Below are positions 44,696-54,878 of a stretch of 64,000 nt of DNA, piece after piece. Source of the stretch: SLHU01 sp009929975 (GTDB taxonomy: Bacteria > Bacillota > Clostridia > Saccharofermentanales > UBA5734); the NCBI GenBank assembly GCA_040776905.1, contig JAXGZQ010000001.1:1116001-1180000 (forward strand), given 5' to 3'. A model generated the notes under the pieces. The model was not told the DNA's origin. It saw only the letters and a program-made list of their open reading frames with translations, and searched no databases. Both the position numbers and the translations under genes were made by a program. Positions within the stretch are counted from its first letter, which is position 1. Every line of letters begins with the position of its first letter.

Positions 44696-46392
44696 CGGAC
44701 CCCACCTCCCTTCGGGAGATGCATTTCGATAGAAAAGATGCCTTCATCCATCGCTTTACAAAGGATGTGACCGCCAGAAGAAGCTAGTTCTTCCTTTTTC
44801 CAATTTTCATCCAGCAGAGATACTTGCTCCACGGCGCTTTTTATTTCTATGGACATTATGATAACTTTCCCTCTATCTGACACTATAACAGACAGGCTAT
44901 GAAGTCTTGAAAGAGCAGACTCCACGACTGCTTCAAAGAAATCATATAACAACACAGCGCGTTCGGGAGTAATGTCACAGGTGGTATCGATAGATAAGGC
45001 AGTGGCTACGCCACCAGACTCAAGGGTTTCAAAGGATTCCTTCAGGCAGCGGGCGAGGTCGCCTACTGTTACGGTTTCTTGCCCCACCGCCATCAAGATC
45101 AGGTTAACGCGCCGTTTAATATATGCACCCAGCACATTGATGTTCCAAAGAAGCTTATATTTTTTCGGTTCATCAACCTGTGGTGCCAAAGCCAGACATT
45201 GTTTGATTTTTTCTACCTGCGGCAAGATTTCCCGTACGGTCAAGTCGTACAGGCGGTTTTGCTCATCTACACGTAGTCGCCGCTGCCTGACACTTAACTC
45301 GTTTTTCACAAGCTCAACATCATCCATCAGTTCTGTTTTTGTGTTTTCAAGCTCCCCAATGAGCAAGGAAATACGGGATATGTCCTCACGCCAAATGATG
45401 TAACCGCCCTGGATAGGGGAAGCGTGAAGCTGGGTGTTTGGGTCGAGCTTTAAAGATCCCGCCTCTTTTAACTCTGCAAATATATGAGGGGCAATGGGTT
45501 TGGAAAGCTTTGAATCATAATACACAGTACCGTTTTCGTCCACAATCTGTGCTCCCAGTGAAGAATCGTCAAAAAATCCTTCATGTTTACTATTGGATAG
45601 GAGTAGCCCGCTCTGGATACAGCTTTCCCAAATCCCCGCAGTCAAGGTGCAGAGCATAGCTGTAACTTCAATAAAGCCAAATCCGGTTTTGGAACTGTCA
45701 ATGGCATACAAAACGGTGTAAATAAGCCCTATTCCAATGACTGCTAAGGGCATCCACACCCTTCTTTTTGTATGCGGAATATAACTTTTTTTAAAAAGCA
45801 GCCAAACTAAAGCAAGGAAAAAACCTGCAATCCAAAGTACGGCAAGATAATACAGTATATGATGTATATAGTGGGAATCCGCTTTTTCAATTCCTAATGG
45901 AAAGCTGAAGGCAAGCCGGTGAAGATCATTGGTTAATATCCCTAGAATCAGAACTGCCGCAGGAATAAACAGTAGCTGGAACTTCCTGCTGGGCCTCCAG
46001 TTTTCTGGTTTGCCTAAACAGAGGGCTGCGAAAAAGCTCAGTAGAGGAATGAGAATCAAGGAGATATAGTAGCAGTACCATAGCCACCGCTTCACAGGGT
46101 CAATATAGTTAAAATGTGGGTCTCTTAGGGTCCGGACGAAAATCCAAAACAGCATTAAACCGGCTACCCCCAAAAGATATCCACGGATGTGAATGTGCAT
46201 CACACGCCGCCAAATAGACATGCTCCAAACGGACAACATGCTGATATAGATGGTGAAGACCAATAGAGTAAAAACAACATTGATAAGATAATTCTCACTA
46301 TTTACTATCACCAGGCGGAGTAAGCCGGCTAAGAGCAGCAGAAAAACAACCAGGGCTGTCATGCTGATTGTTTTTTTGTTTAGTTTCGTCAT
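44692..46392 (-). CDS. Degenerate kinase-like membrane sensor
   Basis: About 566 residues from ATG 46392 (AGGAGGT eight bases before). The first ~265 residues are a seven- or eight-span membrane domain (VVFLLLLAGLLRLVIV; MLSVWSMSIWRRVM; WIFVRTLRDPHFNYIDPVKR), as in 'histidine kinase N-terminal 7TM' proteins. A linker with a PAS-like segment (GAQIVDENGTVYYDS) and a coiled coil follows. The C-terminus has the outline of a kinase, but the helix RLYDLTVREILPQVEKIKQC has no His at the phospho-site and the N box is replaced (LYDFFEAVVESALSRL). It probably cannot phosphorylate and may act as a sensor that regulates the real kinase, whose gene it overlaps. Confidence 0.8.
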   Translation of the reverse strand: MTKLNKKTISMTALVVFLLLLAGLLRLVIVNSENYLINVVFTLLVFTIYISMLSVWSMSIWRRVMHIHIRGYLLGVAGLMLFWIFVRTLRDPHFNYIDPVKRWLWYCYYISLILIPLLSFFAALCLGKPENWRPSRKFQLLFIPAAVLILGILTNDLHRLAFSFPLGIEKADSHYIHHILYYLAVLWIAGFFLALVWLLFKKSYIPHTKRRVWMPLAVIGIGLIYTVLYAIDSSKTGFGFIEVTAMLCTLTAGIWESCIQSGLLLSNSKHEGFFDDSSLGAQIVDENGTVYYDSKLSKPIAPHIFAELKEAGSLKLDPNTQLHASPIQGGYIIWREDISRISLLIGELENTKTELMDDVELVKNELSVRQRRLRVDEQNRLYDLTVREILPQVEKIKQCLALAPQVDEPKKYKLLWNINVLGAYIKRRVNLILMAVGQETVTVGDLARCLKESFETLESGGVATALSIDTTCDITPERAVLLYDFFEAVVESALSRLHSLSVIVSDRGKVIIMSIEIKSAVEQVSLLDENWKKEELASSGGHILCKAMDEGIFSIEMHLPKGGGVR

Positions 46393-46405
46393 CGCGCCAC
46401 CTCCT

Positions 46406-46630
46406 TTACTCATTTCCCGCCTTTATTTCATTGCCATCAGGAAGAATGAATGCTTGTTCAAATTTTACATCCATAACCTCTGCAATAGCCTTTAGCTCTT
46501 CCAATGTAATCGTCTCGCGTTTCAGCTTTTTACCAAAGTTCTGTGGTGACTGACCTAACCGTCTTGCCAACTCCGAAACGCTGATATTCATTTGTTCACA
46601 TAACTGCCGTATCATATCCGAAGTTTTCAT
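46406..46630 (-). CDS. Small HTH protein (Cro/C1 type)
   Basis: 74 residues from ATG 46630 (GGAGGTAGCACA before it); the longer frame upstream has no ribosome-binding site. A single helix-turn-helix, MIRQLCEQMNISVSELARRL plus GQSPQNFGKKLKRETIT, with LEELKAIAEVMDVKFEQAFI, is the Cro/C1 fold with little else. It is the first gene of the kinase operon; the next gene starts 13 bases past its stop. It may repress its own operon. Confidence 0.85.
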   Translation of the reverse strand: MKTSDMIRQLCEQMNISVSELARRLGQSPQNFGKKLKRETITLEELKAIAEVMDVKFEQAFILPDGNEIKAGNE

Positions 46631-46920
46631 TGTGCTACCTCCACAGATCAATACAATCATTATAAACCATTTGGTTTCAATTAACAAGAAGAACATATCC
46701 CAGTCTTAACCACAACAAATCACCTGCTACTCATTTGAAAAAAGTTTCTTTAACCCTTAACTTCCTGAGAAAATTAACTCTCGAAAAAAAATCAGGAATT
46801 TCTATCATTATTTTCAATTAGGAAAGTCAGTATTTAATCCAGGCTTCTGCTACTATTTTCAAATGCGTTCAGTAGTTCTTTCCCTTGTAGTTCACGTTTC
46901 TTTTTCATCAAAGAGTTTGA

Positions 46921-47155
46921 ATCAACCGAACAAAGATACAATAGCAGCAATGATAGAGGCAGAGAAAATAGCCAAAGATCCATCGGTAAAAGGATACACT
47001 GATGTTGATGAGCTATTTGCTGATCTGAATAAATGAGCAATATCAAGCTGACGATCAAGTATACCAATCAGTTCAAAAAGGACTACGAGTTAGATGCTAA
47101 ACGTAATTTTCAGAATGAATGACTTGATAATATTATTGAAACGCTTTTCATGTAA
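46921..47155 (+). pseudogene. Remnant of a DinJ/RelB antitoxin and YafQ-type toxin pair
   Basis: One frame ends NQPNKDTIAAMIEAEKIAKD followed by YTDVDELFADLNK and stops at 47036; this is the C-terminus of DinJ/RelB-type antitoxins. An ATG at 47033 overlaps that stop by four bases, as in real TA pairs, and starts MSNIKLTIKYTNQFKKDYEL, the usual YafQ opening. It stops after 29 codons (47122), and a further short stretch, LDNIIETLFM, fits the next part of YafQ. The antitoxin N-terminus and most of the toxin are missing. Not functional. Confidence 0.75.
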
Positions 47156-47162
47156 CAAAACA

Positions 47163-47192
47163 CTAAAGCCCCAACATGTGCTGGGGCTTTAG
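47163..47192 (-). terminator. Rho-independent terminator of the adhesin gene
   Basis: CTAAAGCCCC (47163-47172) pairs with GGGGCTTTAG (47183-47192) around AACATGTGCT. On the minus strand TGTTTT follows. It starts 25 bases past the adhesin stop codon. Confidence 0.85.
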
Positions 47193-47216
47193 GTACAAAT
47201 AATTGTGAATTTATTT

Positions 47217-50077
47217 TTACCGGCGACTAAACTTTTGCTTTATACAAAATAGTATCGCTGCCAAAATTAGCATTGTACCAGCGATTATTGGCAAACCTCC
47301 TTGTTCACCAGTTTTTGGAACACTAATAGGGCCAGCAATTGGGATGTCTTCCACAACAACTGTGATTGTCTCCAATGTACCATCAGGATGTCTGATAACG
47401 AAGCTATCCTCACCAGCAAAACCAGGATTAGGTGTGTATTTCCATTTACCATTCTCGTCGAACTCTACAGTGCCGTTTTTCGGTGGCTGCTCAACCAACG
47501 GAATCTCCGGCAATATTGGATTGATCGTAGATGGCTCTTCCGGCTCAATAAAGGTGTTAGTGATAGTCAGTCCGTTAATGCTCTTTAGGTAAAACTCAGG
47601 CACATTCACTTCATCTACTGTATAAACATACAATCTGCCATTAATGTCCGTAGCGTCCAAGCCGGTCCAAGTATAGCTTGTTTGTCCATTTATCAGCTTA
47701 ACTGGACCATAATCATCGCCAAGGATTTCACTCAGGGCCTTGCCGTCACGATAAAGCTGAATTTCAATTTCCGGCCTTGGTGCAGAACCACCAAGCCAGA
47801 TTTTGTTTGCTGTTATATTAGTCTTAGGTATGACATATGTATTGGTTATAGTAAGGCCGTCCTCACTGATGGTTTTTGAGTAATTCTCGGGGACAGCAAC
47901 CTCATCGACTGTATACGTGTAAGGAATACCAAATCTATCATTAAGATTTAAATTAGTCCAGGTATAGCTTGTTTGTCCGTTCTTTAATACGACAGGCTCT
48001 CCGAAAGCAACACCATTACGATATAACTGCACTTGAATAGCAGGCCTTGTTACTGGGCCATTCACCCAAACCTTATTAAAGGTAAAAGTCGTCTTGGGGG
48101 AGACATAGCTATTAGTGATCGTCAGACTATCAACAGACTTCTCGTAGTTTTCGGGTACGTTGACTTCATCCACAGTATAAACATAGTCTCTGCCATTTAT
48201 GTCCGTAGCATCCAAGCCGGTCCAGGTATAGCTTGTTTGCCCATTTATCAGCTTAACTGGGCCATAATCATCTCCAAGGATATCACTCAATGCTTGTCCA
48301 TCACGATAAAGCTGAATCTCTATCTCCGGCCTTGTCTCTGGCCCATTTACCCATGTTTTGTTGGCAGTAATGTCTATCTTAGGTACAACATAGGTATTAA
48401 TCACAGTTAAGCCATCCTCACCGATGGTCATATCATAATTCTCAGGCACCTCAATCTCATTGACTGTATAGATATATTCTTCACCGTTGGCCACGTCGTA
48501 CTTGTCAAGGTCTTCCCATGTATAGCTTGTTTGTCCGTCCGAGAGCGTGACCGGTCCGTACTCATTTCCAAGGATTTCGCTTAATGCCTGTCCATCGCGA
48601 TATAGTTGAATCTCAATTTCTGGCCTTGTCTCTGGTCCGTTTACCCACTGTTTGGCACCTGTAACATCAATCTTCTCGCGGGCATTATTTACTTCTGTTT
48701 CAAATGTGCTTGCTCCTGAGACAAGTGTTGCGGTTACCGGCACCACCACCTCGGGCAGCACAAAACCAATCGGTGCTTCAACCTCATCAATATAATATGT
48801 TCTCAGCGGTAGTCCGCTGACTGTCAGCACACCATTAGCATCAGTATAATGTTTTGTACTACCTGAAGAGTTGTTTACATAATATTTCTGATTCTTATCA
48901 CCATTCAGCAGATAATAAATCTTGAAACCAGCCCCTTGCAACTTATGTTCGCTGTTTTCAGCATCTAGCTTGGTAATTTTGATGGAACCAGGTCGGCTAC
49001 CTGTACCGGTACCACCCGAGAAACTTTGTATGGTAAAACTTTTATCGCCACTTGTGGTTCCACTTACCTCTTCACCGACAAACTTAGCAGAATTACTTAT
49101 CTGACTGCCATTATCACCAACAACAATAGTTGAATAATTAAGTGTATACTTGTTTTCGATCATTCCGGCAAAAGTCACGGTCAAAACAGTTGTACCATCG
49201 TCACCAGGTTCAACTGTCAGCTCATAATTTCCTTCGGCAGTTACTGGGTTAGCTTCTGAGTCCTTTAGGACTATGCTGTCTGTAAGCAGTACCAGCCCAG
49301 AGCTGATGGTATCTGTTATTGTTGCACCGCCAGCTATTTGGGATAAACTATCATTTACAGATATAGTCCAGTCGATCTTATCATCCTTATAGGCAGTAGT
49401 CGTTGGTGTTGATTTGACGATAAACAAATTATGGTTGGGATAAACTACAGAGCCGGTATAGGTTTTCGTTATTGTGCCTTCGCTGGCTGTTTCCGCCGTA
49501 TTCTCATAATTCGACTTAGATATACCAGTTATCTTAGATTTGACCTCCACCATATAAGGCTGAACAATATCAGTAGCGAAGGTCAAGGTGAATTCATCGT
49601 TGGTATCATCCCAGGAAACAGCATATGCATCAGCAGAAATTGGCGTGTTTTCAACATCGATTACACCAGATTTACTCAAACTGTACGGATAAACCTTCAG
49701 TGATTCCTGATCAAAGACTTGTCCAGCGGATAAGGTGTCAGTGATGGTGTAAGGTTCTCCAGATAAATCCTGTCCCAATGCGTTCACATATATCTTCCAG
49801 GTTATTTCGCGATTATCGCGGTCGAGTGTACCATCTTTTTTGCCGCCATTAAAGATCGTTTGATTAATCCAGTATTCAGCGTTATCAGAAACATCTATTT
49901 GTTTTTCATTATTTTTTGTGTCAACAGTAGTACCTGTAAACGCTGCCTCGTTAACATAACTTCTCGTTGTGTTTAGCGCACCATCTGCGGCAAGCACATC
50001 ATCCGGATCAAAAGATGTTTTATAATAAATCTCATATTTAGATCTATCAAGTGAGCTATTAAAAGCCAAAACAAAAC
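47217..50077 (-). pseudogene. 3' part of an LPXTG adhesin split by IS256
   Basis: About 950 codons that continue the 51467-53626 gene. Beta-sandwich repeats come first (EYWINQTIFNGGKKDGTLDR; DWTISVNDSLSQIAGGATIT), then a SpaA-like domain (GSIKITKLDAENSEHKLQGA), four CnaB repeats (for example TANKTWVNGPETRPEIEIQL ... TVDEVNVPENY, with the Lys and Glu of isopeptide-bond domains), a Big_9/cadherin-like piece (NGTVEFDENGKWKYTPNPGF), and the sortase signal VPKTGEQGG with a hydrophobic span and KFSRR. The open frame reaches into the IS (to 50186), where a start would give a protein without a signal peptide. As it stands this part is not exported by normal means. Confidence 0.9.
50070..50077. repeat. 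Target-site duplication of the IS256, left copy
   Basis: AACAAAAC directly before the IS; the same eight bases follow the IS at 51467-51474. Confidence 0.85.
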
Positions 50078-51466
50078 GATAAAGTCCGTATACTTGGTGT
50101 AAATTGAGAAATAAAAAAAAGAGCCACGAGCTCGCTTTCGGTATAATAGGTTTTGCGAAACTAACAACTGAAAGGAAAGAGATCATGGCTCAAGTACATC
50201 TTACACTGGAAGACGAAATTCTTAAAGACCTTATGCTTGGAAATCGGGAGAACGGGGTGGCGAAATTACTGGAAAAAGTATTTGACGCGGTGCTGCGCGG
50301 GCAGGCCAGTGAACAATTGAATGCTGAGCCGTATGAGCGAAGTGATGGACGTGTCAGCTATCGCAATGGCTATCGAGAGCGTACCCTGACAACTAGAGTA
50401 GGAACGTTGATTCTTCACGTACCTAAATTCCGTGATGGCACCTTCTCTACCGATTTGTTCCGTAGTTACCAGCGCAGCGAAAAAGCATTACTCTTAAGCC
50501 TTATGGAAATGGTGGTTCAAGGAGTATCAACCAGAAAAGTCAGTGAGATCACAGAAACATTATGTGGCACCAGCTTCTCTAAATCGACTGTTTCTATGCT
50601 TTGTCAGGAGTTGGATCCTGTTGTTGATAATTTCCGTAATCGTCCTCTGTCACGCCACTATCCTTTCATGATTGTAGACGCCATCTACATGAAGGCTCGA
50701 GATGATGGTCGTGTTAAGTCCAGAGGGCTACTTATAGCGACTGGAGTCAACGACGATGGTAATCGTGAGGTCCTTGGCTTCAAGATAGCAGACGGCGAGA
50801 GCGAAGAAGCTTGGAGTGACTTCTTCTGCGAACTAAAAGCGAGAGGGCTCAGTGATGTAGACTTAGTAGTCAGCGACAGCCACGGCGGGCTCAAGAAGGC
50901 AATTCAGAGACAATTCCATGGTGCTGGTTGGCAGCGGTGCCAGACACATTTTTCTAAGAATCTGTTGGATAAGACACCTAAGAAGCTTCAATCCGAGATA
51001 AAGAGCAGCCTGACGGATCTATATAATGCTCCAGACCTAAAGCAGGCCAAAGACAGAAAACAGCAAATGCTGGATAACTTCCAGGATAAGGCGCCTAAAG
51101 CTATGGCGTTACTAGATGATAGCTTTGACGAGATTACGGCTGTTTTTGCCTTGCCGGAAGCCTATCGTAAACGACTGAGAACCAGCAACAGCATAGAACG
51201 GCTCAACGAAGAGCTGCGTCGTAGGGAACGCGTTATACGGATATTCCCCAACGATGACAGTCTTATCCGACTGATGGGAGCGGTTCTGATGGAGCACCAT
51301 GAAAAATGGTTGACCGGCAAGAAGTATTTCATAATGGATCGCTACTTTGATGAGAGAGAAACAGCGAGAAAAGAAGCGTTAGCAGAACGAGCAGCACACC
51401 TGCATGTTGTCACCTAATTCATGCAGATACCGGAAGGCAATTTACACCAACTTTTTGGACTTGACT
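50078..51466 (+). mobile_element. Intact IS256-family element inserted in the adhesin gene
   Basis: 1389 bases. The ends are GATAAAGTCCGTATACTTGG and, on the other strand, AGTCAAGTCCAAAAAGTTGG, which share AAGTCC and TTGGTGTAAATT as terminal repeats. It is flanked by an 8-base target duplication AACAAAAC. Its transposase is complete. Removing the element and one repeat restores a single frame of the adhesin. Confidence 0.93.
50185..51417 (+). CDS. IS256-family transposase
   Basis: 410 residues from ATG 50185, with AAAGGAAAG before it; the frame is open further upstream but without a start that fits. The mutator-type DDE triad is present: first Asp in MIVDAIYMKARDDG, second Asp in LVVSDSHGGLKKAI, Glu in SNSIERLNEELRRRERV. 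The N-terminal part (MAQVHLTLEDEILKDLMLGN) binds the ends. Length is normal for the family and no damage is visible, so the element should be active. Confidence 0.93.
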   Translation: MAQVHLTLEDEILKDLMLGNRENGVAKLLEKVFDAVLRGQASEQLNAEPYERSDGRVSYRNGYRERTLTTRVGTLILHVPKFRDGTFSTDLFRSYQRSEKALLLSLMEMVVQGVSTRKVSEITETLCGTSFSKSTVSMLCQELDPVVDNFRNRPLSRHYPFMIVDAIYMKARDDGRVKSRGLLIATGVNDDGNREVLGFKIADGESEEAWSDFFCELKARGLSDVDLVVSDSHGGLKKAIQRQFHGAGWQRCQTHFSKNLLDKTPKKLQSEIKSSLTDLYNAPDLKQAKDRKQQMLDNFQDKAPKAMALLDDSFDEITAVFALPEAYRKRLRTSNSIERLNEELRRRERVIRIFPNDDSLIRLMGAVLMEHHEKWLTGKKYFIMDRYFDERETARKEALAERAAHLHVVT

Positions 51467-51474
51467 AACAAAAC
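51467..51474. repeat. Target-site duplication of the IS256, right copy
   Basis: AACAAAAC directly after the IS, matching 50070-50077. Confidence 0.85.
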
Positions 51475-53626
51475 CATCTTTGCCGTTATCAGTGAGTTTA
51501 TATATACTATTACCAGAGTTGTTAACAACAGTACCACCCTTGAGCACAACCAATGTGTTCGGCAAGAAAACCATACTGCCTGCAGGGTCGAAAGTATCCG
51601 TGATTGTTAATGCAGTAATTGTTTCTTTGATAGCATCGACAGTGATTCTCCAGCTCATGGTTTTTGCATCATAATTAACGCCGTCATAAGCTATCTCATT
51701 GACAGTTTGATTGATTGTATCTTTATAATATTTATTTGTAACTTCTCCTGAAGGAACACCGGTTTTATCAATTTTCCCACCCACTATGCCATCACCGCTC
51801 AGTCCATCGCCACTGAGCGTTGCGGTGTTTGTTAATGATGAAAAACCAACAGTCGGGTCTGTGATTTTCGTTTTATAGGTAATTGTATAAGGAGAGTTAT
51901 CTTTTCCAAGATTACCCAGCAAGAGTTCATATCCACTGTCACTTGGAGCACCTGTTGAGGACCATCTCGGATAACGCTCAGAACCGCTCGTCAATTCTGT
52001 AACAGTCTGGCCGAATTTGTTTTTGACCAGAATTGAAGTTGTATTAAGTTCAAGTCCAGAGCTGAGTACATCCTTCAACTTTGCGTTTTTGATCGTATGA
52101 CCGGCTGCGTTGACCACGACTGTCCATTCAATAAATGGCTCGCCATATGAGGTTTTTTCAACACCGCTCTTTTCCAGCAGACTACTCCTGTTTACATTTA
52201 CCTCGGCGGTGTCGGTGGCTCGTTCAGTACCATCGACTTCGATTCCCGCCGTGTTTGTGAATTTATTGGTCGCATGATATTCGGTATAATTGACGCTGGT
52301 ATCAAATTCGATACGATAGGCTTGACCATCGACCTCGCCCAAAGCAACAGGGAAAGTGAGGTTTTCCGCACCAACAGGCACATAATTAGTAGTTACGTTA
52401 TCCCCCCTGTTCCAATTTCCACCACTCTGGTTGAGCTTGTATACTTTGATAGATCCGTTGTCGATATTAAGACCAGCACTGCCAGCACTGCCAAGTGAGT
52501 CCGTGATAACAACATTACTCAGCGCCTGTTGGGCTTTATTAACATCGATAGTCCAGGTTATTTTATCTGAATCAGTTCCGCCATTATTGGGTACGCCGAT
52601 TTTATCAATTAGGGAACCAACCTCGATCTTGTCTATGGTGAAGCCTGCTGAGTCCTTAACCTCGTCGCCGTCCTTGAGAACCACCTGATTGTTATATCCA
52701 TCAAGCGAATAATCAGTTATATCGGTCCTGTATTTAATCCTGTACGCACGATATGTTTCACCAAAGCTGATCGAAAAACTTGTAGCAGTTCCAGCTTCCG
52801 GAACTGTCACAACATCCGGTTGTGGATCCATCAGTTTCTCAGATTTAATCGTGCCATCACCGCCTACAGTCAATTCGTAGATTTCGATGCTTTTGCTGTT
52901 TAGCTCCAGACCAGCAGGTATTGTATCAACAACGCTGCCTGAAGATAATTGGCTAAGTGTGGTATTAACATCAATCGACCAATTCAAAAAAGAAGCATTG
53001 ATCGGCTCATTAGTTGTCCCGCTTTTGCTGATTATATAATCTTTACCGACCGGTGCTGAAATAATGGTAAAAGCCTTCTCCTCGCTGAGGTTAAAGGATA
53101 TCGTTTGAATCACATCGTCAGCAAACTCATTTTGATTAAATTTCAAAGTAAGCCAGACTTCGCCTGATCTGTCGCTCATTCCAATAAGCTTATCATTGAA
53201 TACAACTCTCAGCTTATTATCAGCCGTAATTTCATATGTACCGATTACAGTATTTTCAGCACCCCAGATTAAATCACCAGAAAAAGCATTCTCTGGCAAA
53301 CCACCTGTAACGAACATTTCCGGTAATGCGATTTCAGCATAATCACGGTCTTCAAGCTGCAATTCATCAGATAACTTCCAGTCGAAATCAAGCTTTACTT
53401 GGGTATTGTCATCAATTCTAAATCTTGCTGGATCAGTTAATGTGGTAAATTCAGCGTCTTCATCTTGTTTAACCGAGAACCTTACAGCAGTAAATATTTC
53501 TCCAAGATCCTTGCCGCCTGACTCATCTCCTTCTGCTTCCACATATAAGGCGCCGCCCACAATCTGCATCAGCATAGCTACTACGACTGCGAACATAATA
53601 AACTTTCTATATTTTTTGGTTTTCAT
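51467..53626 (-). pseudogene. 5' part of an LPXTG adhesin split by IS256
   Basis: About 720 codons: a signal peptide (KYRKFIMFAVVVAMLMQIVG to about residue 32), then repeated adhesion domains of the 'collagen-binding A' type (for example LDFDWKLSDELQLEDRDYAE; ASFLNWSIDVNTTLSQLSSG; ITWTIDVNKAQQALSNVVIT; IEWTVVVNAAGHTIKNAKLK). The frame enters the IS and stops at 51419, giving a secreted protein without a wall anchor. After removal of the IS and one 8-base repeat the codons read GKDGFV-LAFNSS and join the 3' part; 53626-47217 then holds 1671 codons exactly. Confidence 0.92.
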
Positions 53627-53828
53627 AAAACGACCTCCATCCAGCGAGTTAATGAACTAACCACATTCTGAAAAGAGGCAGTAAGTATAGATATTATATT
53701 GTTTAGACGCTAATAATTAGACCTCTTCCAGAATGATGCTTACTTTCTAAACACTACCAGTCACCGAGATCTATCTCAATGGAACAATTGTTACTATGAT
53801 CATCTTACATAGTCCGATTTTGTTGACT

Positions 53829-54773
53829 CTACATTATTGTCGACAATTCCGGATAGATATCTTTCAGCTTACATCGGATTTTGCCGCACATGTCGCTATT
53901 CTTAATCATTTCCTTAAATGGTCCAAAACTTAGAATAATTTTAACAACATTTGAGTTTGGATGGATTAGCAAAGCAAAAACACATTTCTCCAGCCAGCGC
54001 ATAGCCTCATCCTCATGGCCAAGTCCCCAATAACCCATCGCAATATAGTAATAAGTGAAATCTGAACGTTCAAAACTATTTGTCCTGATATTGAATTCAT
54101 TCAACCATAAACCATCATTAATCACTTCTTGATAATCACCCTCAAGATAGGCAAGCGTCATGCGGTTTAGCCTGGATGAGTAAATAACCTGATGATACCT
54201 CGTGATCCCTTCCTTATTTTCCAATATTGACATTGCCTGATTCTGGGCTTTTTTTGCTTCTTCCAGACGCATACTGTTTTGAAGAGCTGTCGACAACAGC
54301 ACATAGAGATTGGCCGTAAATTCCTCTTCACTATACTTATTATCTATACTATCAATCAGCGAAATAATATCTTCTATAGCATCCACATACTCATTTTTGA
54401 TAAACATTCTGTAGCCGAGCTTATCGACTTCTAATTCATAGCTGTAAGGCGGTTTTTGGAAATCAGGATGCAGCGCTAGCTCGCGAATCAGGACGATAGA
54501 TTCACTGAAGTTTGTTGTTCTGCGATATGCGTTCAATTTGTTGATAGCATCATGTACATATATCGGTTCAATACAATCGAGAAACTCATAATATTGAAAT
54601 AAATCAACCCCTAGTCTGGCACTCAACAAATGAGACACCTCGCTAGAGGGAGTTCTCTGGCCTTTTTCAATCAAGTAAAGGTACTTTTCTGTGCATATTC
54701 CGTTGGAAAGAGTATTTCTACTTAATTTTCTATTCACTCTCAATTTTTGAATTACTTGACCAATATAAGCCAC
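53829..54773 (-). CDS. HTH-TPR transcriptional regulator (Rgg/PlcR-like)
   Basis: About 314 residues from GTG 54773, seven bases after AGGAGG; an ATG eleven codons earlier lacks a ribosome-binding site. An HTH_3 domain (YIGQVIQKLRVNRKLSRNTL; GICTEKYLYLIEKGQRTPSS) is followed by TPR-like helical pairs (NLYVLLSTALQNSMRLEEAK; YYYIAMGYWGLGHEDEAMRW). This layout is that of RRNPP regulators that bind a small exported peptide; no peptide gene is seen next to it. It is just upstream of the adhesin on the same strand, 202 bases from it, and may control it. Confidence 0.82.
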   Translation of the reverse strand: MAYIGQVIQKLRVNRKLSRNTLSNGICTEKYLYLIEKGQRTPSSEVSHLLSARLGVDLFQYYEFLDCIEPIYVHDAINKLNAYRRTTNFSESIVLIRELALHPDFQKPPYSYELEVDKLGYRMFIKNEYVDAIEDIISLIDSIDNKYSEEEFTANLYVLLSTALQNSMRLEEAKKAQNQAMSILENKEGITRYHQVIYSSRLNRMTLAYLEGDYQEVINDGLWLNEFNIRTNSFERSDFTYYYIAMGYWGLGHEDEAMRWLEKCVFALLIHPNSNVVKIILSFGPFKEMIKNSDMCGKIRCKLKDIYPELSTIM

Positions 54774-54878
54774 AATTGTGCCTCCTCTTAACCTTAAATG
54801 TTGCAATCTTTTTAATTCTAACAGGCAATATGCTCAATAAATATATAAAGCGATTATTACATCAACGGCCAACTAAAT

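Noticed and set aside
46834..47067. 77-residue minus-strand open frame with a hydrophobic start
   Set aside because: It lies opposite the antitoxin remnant, which explains the sequence better.
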